A stretch of 64,000 nt of DNA from Streptomyces sp. 1-11. GTDB lineage: Bacteria > Actinomycetota > Actinomycetes > Streptomycetales > Streptomycetaceae. Below the pieces are notes generated by a model that was not told the origin of the DNA, did not search any database, and saw only the letters and a list, made by a program, of their open reading frames with translations. Both the position numbers and the translations under genes were made by a program. The DNA is taken from positions 1-64,000 of the forward strand of contig NZ_BJTV01000011.1 in NCBI RefSeq assembly GCF_007176755.1, written 5' to 3'. Position 1 is the first letter of the stretch. Each line of letters begins with the position of its first letter. Of this stretch, positions 39,495-45,865 are shown piece by piece.

Positions 39495-40128
39495 GGTCGC
39501 CTCGCTTCGGAGCGGCGAGGGTGGTCCGCAGTTTGCCCATGGCCGCCCTGATCCGCGTCTTGGCGGTGCCCAGCGGAATCTTCTCCTGTTCGGCGATCTG
39601 CTGGGCCGTCATCCCGTAGACGCCCGCCATCACCAGCGCACGCGCCTGCTCCCGCGGCAGCCGCGCCAGGGCGCTCCGGAGCTGGGACGAGGCCTCGTCG
39701 GCCAGCGCCCAGCGCTCGGGCGTCTCGGTGACGACGCCCAGGAGCGCCTCGATGTCCTCGGGCGCCACCGCCTGCGTCCGCCGGGCGCGGACGGCGTCGA
39801 TGGCGAGGTTGTGCGCGATGGTCGTCAGCCAGGTCGTGACCGACCCGCGGCGCGAGTCGTAGATCTGCGCATGACGCCACGCACGCTCGAACGTCTGCTG
39901 GGCGATGTCCTCGGCGAGCTGCGGGTCACCGGTGACCGCCATGGCGACACCGAAGACCCTGTGCTGGAACCTCCGTACGAAGGCGACGGCGAGTTCCTCG
40001 TCACCGGTGGAGAGTCCGGACAGAAGAGCCTCGTCCGGAAGACGGTCCACCGGTGACCCGTAACCCGACACACCTCTGTATACGGACGGCCGCCGCCAGG
40101 GGATTGCGCCCCGGCTCCGGAAGATCAC
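39484..40128 (-). CDS. ECF RNA polymerase sigma factor (SigK-like group)
   Basis: The 214-aa product has region 2 (LAVAFVRRFQHRVFGVA, AEDIAQQTFERAWRHA, SVTTWLTTIAHNLAIDAVRARR) and region 4 (LPREQARALVMAGVYGMTAQQIAEQEKIPLGTAKTRIRAAMGKL). The overlapping downstream gene encodes its RskA-like anti-sigma. GTG 40128 gives the longest form, but an internal start nearer MDRLPDEALLSG (about 40047) is equally plausible because the first 27 residues are atypical for ECF factors. Targets are unknown. Confidence 0.88.
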   Translation of the reverse strand: MIFRSRGAIPWRRPSVYRGVSGYGSPVDRLPDEALLSGLSTGDEELAVAFVRRFQHRVFGVAMAVTGDPQLAEDIAQQTFERAWRHAQIYDSRRGSVTTWLTTIAHNLAIDAVRARRTQAVAPEDIEALLGVVTETPERWALADEASSQLRSALARLPREQARALVMAGVYGMTAQQIAEQEKIPLGTAKTRIRAAMGKLRTTLAAPKRGDHVL

Positions 40129-40168
40129 AAGGCCATTGTCCGCCGGTCGGGCGGGACCCGCACGCGGG

Positions 40169-40714
40169 TCACTGCCCGTTCTGTGCCAGCCGCAGCAGAT
40201 GGTCGGCGAGCGCCTGGCCGCCGACCGGGTTCCGGCTGATCAGCAGCAGGGTGTCGTCGCCCGCGATGGTGCCGAGGATGTCGTGCAGCTCGGCCTGGTC
40301 GATCGCCGAGGCGAGGAACTGGGCCGCGCCGGGCGGGGTGCGCAGCACCACGAGGTTGGCGGAGGCCTCGGCGGAGATCAGCAGCTCCTGGGAGAGCCGC
40401 CGCATCCGCTCCTCCTTCGCCGACTCGCCCAGCGGGGCGCGCGGGGTGCGGAAGCCGCCCTCGCTGGGCACCGCGTAGATCAGGTCGCCGTCGTTGTTGC
40501 GGATCTTCACCGCGTTCAGCTCGTCGAGGTCCCGGGAGAGCGTCGCCTGGGTGACGCTCAGACCGTCGTCGGCGAGCAGCTTCGCGAGCTGGCTCTGGGA
40601 CCGCACCGGCTGCCGGTTGAGGATGTCCACGATCCGGCGGTGGCGGGCGGTGCGGGTCTGCGGGACGGCGGGTCCGGCGCCCGCCGCCTGCTCGTGGTCC
40701 TGCGCCTGGCTCAT
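40169..40714 (-). CDS. argR: Arginine repressor
   Basis: The 181-aa ArgR has an N-terminal winged helix (TARHRRIVDILNRQPVRSQSQLAKLL, GLSVTQATLSRDLDEL) that reads ARG boxes. The C-terminal domain (NLVVLRTPPGAAQFLASAIDQAELHDILGTIAGDDTLLL) binds arginine and forms hexamers. The N-terminal extension (MSQAQDHEQAAGAGPAVP) is somewhat longer than in E. coli ArgR. It is the last gene of argC-J-B-D-R, starting 7 bp after argD, so it is co-expressed with the genes it represses. TGCA-N6-TGCA boxes occur at argC and argG. Confidence 0.95.
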   Translation of the reverse strand: MSQAQDHEQAAGAGPAVPQTRTARHRRIVDILNRQPVRSQSQLAKLLADDGLSVTQATLSRDLDELNAVKIRNNDGDLIYAVPSEGGFRTPRAPLGESAKEERMRRLSQELLISAEASANLVVLRTPPGAAQFLASAIDQAELHDILGTIAGDDTLLLISRNPVGGQALADHLLRLAQNGQ

Positions 40715-40721
40715 CGTCGTC

Positions 40722-41921
40722 TCATTCCCCGGTTCGTCCGTCCCCGTCGGCTGCGTCGAGGATGCCGGGCAGTGCCCGCAGCAAGGCGCCCGTCTCGTCG
40801 TCGCGCAGGTTCAGCGGCGGCATGAGCCGTACGACGTCGGGAGCGGGCGCGTTCACCAGGAACCCGGCTTCCTGGGCCGCCTGCTGCACCTGTGGCGCGT
40901 GCGGCCCGGTGAGCACGATACCCAGGAGCAGACCCGCGCCCCGGACGTGGTCGACCAGCGGGTGGCCCAGCGACTCGATCCCGTCGCGCAGCTTCTCGCC
41001 CTGCCGCTTGACGTTGGCCAGGAGTCCCTCGTCCGCGATGGTGTCCAGGACGGCGAGTCCGGCGGCGCAGGCGACCGGGTTGCCGCCGAAGGTGGTGCCG
41101 TGCTGGCCGGGCCGCAGCAGCTCGGCGGCGCGGCCGAAGGCGACGGTGGCGCCGAGCGGCAGCCCGCCGCCGAGTCCCTTGGCGAGCGTGACGACGTCCG
41201 GCAGGACGCCTTCGTGGGCCTGGTACGCGAACCAGTCGCCGGTGCGGCCGACGCCGGTCTGCACCTCGTCGAGCACCAGCAGGGCGCCGGTGGCGGCGGT
41301 GATGGCGCGGGCCGCCTTGAGGTAGCCGGCCGCGGGCACCACGACCCCGTTCTCGCCCTGGATCGGCTCGATGATCACCAGGGCCGTCTCCTCGGTCACC
41401 GCGGCGGCCAGCGCCTGCGCGTCGCCGTAGGGGACGTGGGTGACGTCGCCGGGCAGCGGCAGGAACGGCTGCTGCTTGCCGGGCTGGCCGGTGAGCGCGA
41501 GGGCGCCCATCGTGCGGCCGTGGAAGCCGCCCTGGGTGGCGACCATGTGGGTCCGCCCGGTGAGCCGGCCGATCTTGAAGGCGCCCTCGTTGGCCTCGGC
41601 CCCGGAGTTGCAGAAGTAGACCCTGCCGTCCCGGCCGAAGAGCTGCAGCAGGCGCTCGGCGAGGGCGACCGGCGGCTCGGCGACGAACAGGTTGGAGACG
41701 TGGCCGAGGGATCCGATCTGCCGGCTGACGGCCTCCACCACGGCCGGGTGGGCGTGGCCGAGCGCGTTGACCGCGATGCCGCCGACGAAGTCGAGGTACT
41801 CCTTGCCGTCGGCGTCCCACAGCCGGGCTCCCGCACCGCGCACGAGGGGCAGCCGGGGGGTGCCGTAGTTGTTCATGAGCGCGCCCTGCCACCGCGCGGT
41901 CAGCTCCTGGTTGCCCGTCAC
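40722..41921 (-). CDS. argD: Acetylornithine aminotransferase
   Basis: This 399-aa class-III PLP aminotransferase converts N-acetylglutamate semialdehyde to N-acetylornithine. PLP-binding elements include VYFCNSGAEANEGAFKIGR, VLDEVQTGVGRTG and the Schiff-base lysine in VTLAKGLGGGLPLGA (about residue 245), with GTFGGNP-type residues TTFGGNPVACAAGL. The GTG start at 41921 overlaps the argB stop (GTGA). Arginine-operon position excludes most other class-III activities. Confidence 0.95.
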   Translation of the reverse strand: MTGNQELTARWQGALMNNYGTPRLPLVRGAGARLWDADGKEYLDFVGGIAVNALGHAHPAVVEAVSRQIGSLGHVSNLFVAEPPVALAERLLQLFGRDGRVYFCNSGAEANEGAFKIGRLTGRTHMVATQGGFHGRTMGALALTGQPGKQQPFLPLPGDVTHVPYGDAQALAAAVTEETALVIIEPIQGENGVVVPAAGYLKAARAITAATGALLVLDEVQTGVGRTGDWFAYQAHEGVLPDVVTLAKGLGGGLPLGATVAFGRAAELLRPGQHGTTFGGNPVACAAGLAVLDTIADEGLLANVKRQGEKLRDGIESLGHPLVDHVRGAGLLLGIVLTGPHAPQVQQAAQEAGFLVNAPAPDVVRLMPPLNLRDDETGALLRALPGILDAADGDGRTGE

Positions 41922-42826
41922 GACTGCTCCCCCTCGGTCTCGTCGGGCACGACCATCGTGCCGATGCCCTCGTCGGTGAAGATCTCCAGCAGGATCGAGT
42001 GCTGCACCCGGCCGTCGATGACGCGGGCGGTGCGCACGCCGCCCCGCACGGCGTGCAGGCAGCCCTCCATCTTCGGGACCATGCCCGCGGACAGCTCGGG
42101 CAGCAGTTTCTCGAGCTGGGAGGCGGTGAGGCGGCTGATCACCTCGTCGGAGTCGGGCCAGTCCTCGTAGAGGCCCTCGACGTCCGTGAGGACCATGAGG
42201 GTCTCGGCCCCCAGTGCCGCAGCGAGTGCCGCAGCCGCCGTATCAGCATTGACGTTGTAGACATGTCCGTCGTCCTGTGACCTGGCGATCGAGGACACGA
42301 CCGGGATGCGGCCGTCGGCGAGCAGTGCCTCGATGGTGCCGGTGTCGATCTCGGTGATCTCGCCGACCCGCCCGATGTCGACCAGCTCGCCGTCGATCTC
42401 GGGCTGGTGCTTGGTGGCGGTGATGGTGTGGGCGTCCTCGCCGGTCAGACCGACGGCGAGGGGACCGTGCTGGTTGAGCAGGCCGACCAGTTCGCGCTGC
42501 ACCTGCCCGGCGAGCACCATCCGTACGACGTCCATGGCGTCCTCGGTGGTGACCCGGAGGCCCGCCTTGAACTCGCTGACGATGCCGTGCCGGTCGAGGG
42601 CGGCGCTGATCTGCGGACCGCCGCCGTGCACGACGACCGGCTTGAGGCCGGCGTGCCGCAGGAAGACGACGTCCTGGGCGAAGGCGGCCTTCAGGTCCTC
42701 ATCGACCATGGCGTTGCCGCCGAACTTGATGACGACCGTCCTGCCGTGGTGCCGGGTCAGCCAGGGCAACGCCTCGATGAGGATCTGGGCCTTGGGCAGT
42801 GCCGTGTGTTTCCGCGTCGTGGTCAT
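41918..42826 (-). CDS. argB: Acetylglutamate kinase
   Basis: This 302-aa amino-acid kinase phosphorylates N-acetylglutamate. Signature stretches are TVVIKFGGNAMVD (phosphate-binding Lys and Gly loop), KPVVVHGGGPQISAALDRHG and VLTDVEGLYEDW. The N-terminal helix ahead of the core (PKAQILIEALPWLTRHHG) is the type linked to hexamer formation and arginine feedback inhibition. The ATG at 42826 overlaps the argJ stop (ATGA), and its own stop overlaps argD, indicating coupled translation through the operon. Confidence 0.96.
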   Translation of the reverse strand: MTTTRKHTALPKAQILIEALPWLTRHHGRTVVIKFGGNAMVDEDLKAAFAQDVVFLRHAGLKPVVVHGGGPQISAALDRHGIVSEFKAGLRVTTEDAMDVVRMVLAGQVQRELVGLLNQHGPLAVGLTGEDAHTITATKHQPEIDGELVDIGRVGEITEIDTGTIEALLADGRIPVVSSIARSQDDGHVYNVNADTAAAALAAALGAETLMVLTDVEGLYEDWPDSDEVISRLTASQLEKLLPELSAGMVPKMEGCLHAVRGGVRTARVIDGRVQHSILLEIFTDEGIGTMVVPDETEGEQS

Positions 42827-43998
42827 GAGGAGTAGGCGCTGTTCTCGTGGACGTAGTCGGCGGTCAGGTCGTTGGTCCAGACGGTCGCGGTCTCGTCGCC
42901 CGCGGCGAGGTCGGCGACGATGTGCACCTCGCGGTAGCGCATGTCGACCAGCTCGCGGTCCTCGCCCACGGAACCGTTCTTGCAGACCCAGACGCCGTTG
43001 ATGGCCACGTTCAGCCGGTCCGGTTCGAAGGCGGCCTTCGTGGTGCCGATGGCGGACAGGACACGGCCCCAGTTCGGGTCCTCGCCGTGCAGGGCGCACT
43101 TGAGCAGGTTGTTGCGGGCGATCGAGCGGCCCACCTCGACGGCGTCGTCCTCGGTCGCCGCGTTGACGACCTCGATCCTGATGTCCTTGCTGGCGCCCTC
43201 CGCGTCGCCGATGAGCTGCCGGCCGAGGTCGTCGCACACCTGCCGGACGGCCTCGGCGAACTCCTCGTACCCGGGAGTGATGCCGGAGGCGCCGGAGGCG
43301 AGCAGCAGCACGGTGTCGTTGGTGGACATGCAGCCGTCGGAGTCGACGCGGTCGAAGGTGACCCGGGTCGCGGCGCGCAGGGCCTCGTCCAGCACCTCGC
43401 CGCCGAGGTCGGCGTCGGTGGTCAGGACGACCAGCATGGTGGCGAGGCCCGGCGCGAGCATGCCCGCGCCCTTGGCCATGCCGCCGACGGTCCACCCTCC
43501 CCCGGACTCCGTCCGGGGGGACCCGCAGGTCACCACGGACGTCTTGTGGACGGTGTCGGTGGTCTTGATGGCGATGGCGGCCTTCTCGCCGCCGTGCTCG
43601 CTCAGGGCGCCGGCGGCCGTCTCCACCCCCTTCAGGAGCTTGTCCATCGGGAGCGGCACGCCGATGAGCCCGGTGGAGCAGACGGCGATCTCGACGGCGC
43701 CCCGGCCGAGCACCTCGGCCGCCTTCTCCGCGGTGGCGTGGGTGTCCTGGAAGCCCTTGGGGCCCGTGCAGGCGTTGGCGCCGCCGGAGTTCAGCACGAC
43801 GGCCGACACCTGGCCGCTCCTGATGACCTGCTCGGACCAGAGCACCGGGGCGGCCTTCACGCGGTTGGAGGTGAAGACGCCGGCGGCGGCTCGGCGGGGC
43901 CCGTCGTTGACCACGAGGGCCAGGTCGGGGTTGCCGTTCTCCTTGATCCCGGCGGCGATGCCCGCCGCCGTGAATCCCTTGGCTGCCGTGACGCTCAC
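42823..43998 (-). CDS. argJ: Ornithine acetyltransferase / N-acetylglutamate synthase
   Basis: The 391-aa bifunctional ArgJ recycles the acetyl group from acetylornithine to glutamate. The self-cleavage site is in KGAGMLAPGLATMLVV, where the Thr of ATML becomes the N-terminal nucleophile of the beta chain (about residue 187). Other signatures are LNSGGANACTG and SDGCMSTNDTV. An atypical run CGSPRTESGGG precedes WTVGGMAKG and is encoded by a 9-bp palindrome with flanks (43499-43519), apparently a small in-frame insertion in a surface loop. It starts at GTG 43998 and overlaps argB by four bases. Confidence 0.95.
   Translation of the reverse strand: MSVTAAKGFTAAGIAAGIKENGNPDLALVVNDGPRRAAAGVFTSNRVKAAPVLWSEQVIRSGQVSAVVLNSGGANACTGPKGFQDTHATAEKAAEVLGRGAVEIAVCSTGLIGVPLPMDKLLKGVETAAGALSEHGGEKAAIAIKTTDTVHKTSVVTCGSPRTESGGGWTVGGMAKGAGMLAPGLATMLVVLTTDADLGGEVLDEALRAATRVTFDRVDSDGCMSTNDTVLLLASGASGITPGYEEFAEAVRQVCDDLGRQLIGDAEGASKDIRIEVVNAATEDDAVEVGRSIARNNLLKCALHGEDPNWGRVLSAIGTTKAAFEPDRLNVAINGVWVCKNGSVGEDRELVDMRYREVHIVADLAAGDETATVWTNDLTADYVHENSAYSS
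43499..43519. repeat. Palindrome inserted in frame within argJ
   Basis: CCCCCGGAC-TCC-GTCCGGGGG, a perfect 9-bp stem with a 3-base loop, encodes the extra residues before WTVGGMAKG. Similar GTCCGGGGG palindromes are common between Streptomyces genes, so this looks like an element that landed in coding DNA. Confidence 0.65.
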
Positions 43999-44086
43999 TG
44001 CATCTCCTTGTTCGCTTCTCCGCCCGCGCAGCGCAGCGGTGCGGCCATCGTCGTCGTCTGCGGCCCGGCGGCTGCACGTGCGTCGC

Positions 44087-45115
44087 TCACGGTGCGACTC
44101 CGATCGTGGAAAGTCCCGTGGTCTCCGGGAGACCCAGGGCGAGGTTCATGCTCTGCAGGGCGCCGCCGGCGGTGCCCTTGGTCAGGTTGTCGATGGCGCT
44201 GATCGCGATGACCCGGCCCGCGGCGTCGTCGTACGCGACCTGCACCTGCGCGGCGTTGGAGCCGTACACGGACGCCGTGGCCGGCCACTGCCCCTCGGGG
44301 AGCAGGTGGACGAAGGGCTCGTCGGCGTAGGCCTTCTCGTAGGCGGTGCGGACGGACCGCGCCGTCACCCCGGGGGCGGCCTTCGCGCTGCACGTGGCGA
44401 GGATGCCGCGCGGCATCGGCGCGAGGGTCGGGGTGAAGGAGACCGAGATCCGCTCCCCCGCCGCCCGGCTGAGGTTCTGGATCATCTCGGGGGTGTGCCG
44501 GTGGCCCCCGCCGACGCCGTACGGCGTCATGGAGCCCATCACCTCGCTGCCGAGCAGGTGCGGCTTGGGCGCCTTGCCCGCGCCCGAGGTGCCGGACGCG
44601 GCGACGACCACCGCCTCGGGTTCGGCGAGACGGGCCGCGTAGGCGGGGTACAGGGCGAGGGAGACGGCGGTCGGGTAGCAACCGGGTACCGCGATGCGCT
44701 TGGACCCCTCCAGCGCGGCGCGGGCACCCGGCAGTTCGGGGAGGCCGTAGGGCCAGGTGCCGGCGTGCGGGGAGCCGTAGAACCGCTCCCAGTCGGCCGG
44801 GTCCCGCAGCCGGAAGTCGGCGCCCATGTCGACCACGAGGACGTCCGGGCCGAGCCGCTCGGCGACGGCGGCGGACTGCCCGTGGGGCAGCGCCAGGAAG
44901 ACGACGTCGTGCCCGGCGAGGTTCTCCGGCGTGGTCTCGGCCAGCACCCGGCCGGCCAGCGGCAGCAGGTGCGGCTGGAGCTCGCCGAGCCGCCGGCCCG
45001 CGTTGGAGCTCGCCGTCAGGGCCCCGATCTCGACCTCGGGGTGCGCGAGGAGCAGCCGCAGGACCTCACCGCCCGCGTACCCGCTCGCTCCGGCCACCGC
45101 CGCACGTACCACCAT
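44087..45115 (-). CDS. argC: N-acetyl-gamma-glutamyl-phosphate reductase
   Basis: The 342-aa dehydrogenase reduces acetylglutamyl phosphate with NADPH. It has a Rossmann start AAVAGASGYAGGEVLRLL, the catalytic Cys in RIAVPGCYPTAVSLAL, and GVGGGHRHTPEMIQ with a catalytic His. GGAGGAGG lies six bases before ATG 45115, which is therefore preferred over an ATG six bases upstream that would abut the ribosome-binding site. It is the first gene of the arg operon, with ARG-box-like sites 39-57 bp upstream. Confidence 0.95.
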   Translation of the reverse strand: MVVRAAVAGASGYAGGEVLRLLLAHPEVEIGALTASSNAGRRLGELQPHLLPLAGRVLAETTPENLAGHDVVFLALPHGQSAAVAERLGPDVLVVDMGADFRLRDPADWERFYGSPHAGTWPYGLPELPGARAALEGSKRIAVPGCYPTAVSLALYPAYAARLAEPEAVVVAASGTSGAGKAPKPHLLGSEVMGSMTPYGVGGGHRHTPEMIQNLSRAAGERISVSFTPTLAPMPRGILATCSAKAAPGVTARSVRTAYEKAYADEPFVHLLPEGQWPATASVYGSNAAQVQVAYDDAAGRVIAISAIDNLTKGTAGGALQSMNLALGLPETTGLSTIGVAP

Positions 45116-45133
45116 GTCCATCCTCCTCCGGAT

Positions 45134-45172
45134 GGCATGACTATACGGATTGCTGCACGTTTATGCAATCGT
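45134..45172. promoter_or_regulatory. Paired ARG-box-like operator of the argCJBDR operon
   Basis: The core TGCA-cgttta-TGCA lies at 45154-45167, with a weaker box (GGCATGACTATACGG) adjacent at 45134-45148. Two boxes of about 18 bp next to each other are the usual ArgR hexamer site. The same core spacing is found upstream of argG. Confidence 0.7.
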
Positions 45173-45271
45173 CCCGGACTCGCCTGCGCTTTGGCCTGCC
45201 GAAGCGCCGTGGGGACCCGGTCCCCGGGAGTAGCGTGGGCGGCAGGGATCTTCGGGACACGGGGGGTCGTC

Positions 45272-45859
45272 ATGGGATCTGAGGCGGCGCCGTCCGGGTG
45301 CGGCAGCGTCCGGGTGCGCGATGTGGTGCGCGACGTGGTGGCGGAGACCGCCCCCGAGGAACTGCCGGTCGTCGCGGGGCTGGCCCACCTCGACGACGCG
45401 GTCGTCCTGCGGCGGCTGGAGCGCGGGGGCCGGGGACGCCCGGATCCGCTCGGTTTCGGCCTGGGCGAGATCACGGTGCTGGTGGCCCCGGTGGTGTGGC
45501 TGGTGGTGGACCAGGCGGCCCGGCAGATCGGAAGCGCCGCCGCGGAGAGCACGACGGCCGGCCTGAGGTCGCTGCTGCGCAGGAGATCGCGGCGCGGGAG
45601 TCCCGCGGTGACCGTCCCGCCGCTGACCCCCGGCCAGCTCGCCGAGGTCCACCGCCGGATCACGGAGACGGCCGGGCGGCGCGGGCTCGCGCGGGAGCGC
45701 GCGGAATCGCTCGCGGACGCGGTGGTCGCGAGACTGGCGCTGATCGCGCCGGAGGAGCGGACGGACCCGCCCGCGGCCCCGGCCGCGCCGCGAGAGCCGG
45801 CGGACGCGGGCAGAACCCTGACCGCACCGGCCGGGGACGCCGACCAGTCGCAGGGCTAG
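45272..45859 (+). CDS. Hypothetical protein, 195 aa, partner of the membrane peptidase
   Basis: The start ATG 45272 begins MGSEAAPSGCGSVRVRDVV. A moderately hydrophobic segment (EITVLVAPVVWLVVDQAARQIG, about residues 67-88) could be one membrane-associated helix, followed by a basic stretch (RSLLRRRSRRG) and a Pro/Ala-rich C-terminus. No family is recognised. It is divergent from argC and six bases upstream of the 979-aa peptidase gene, so the two form an operon and probably work together. Confidence 0.72.
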   Translation: MGSEAAPSGCGSVRVRDVVRDVVAETAPEELPVVAGLAHLDDAVVLRRLERGGRGRPDPLGFGLGEITVLVAPVVWLVVDQAARQIGSAAAESTTAGLRSLLRRRSRRGSPAVTVPPLTPGQLAEVHRRITETAGRRGLARERAESLADAVVARLALIAPEERTDPPAAPAAPREPADAGRTLTAPAGDADQSQG

Positions 45860-45865
45860 CCGGCG

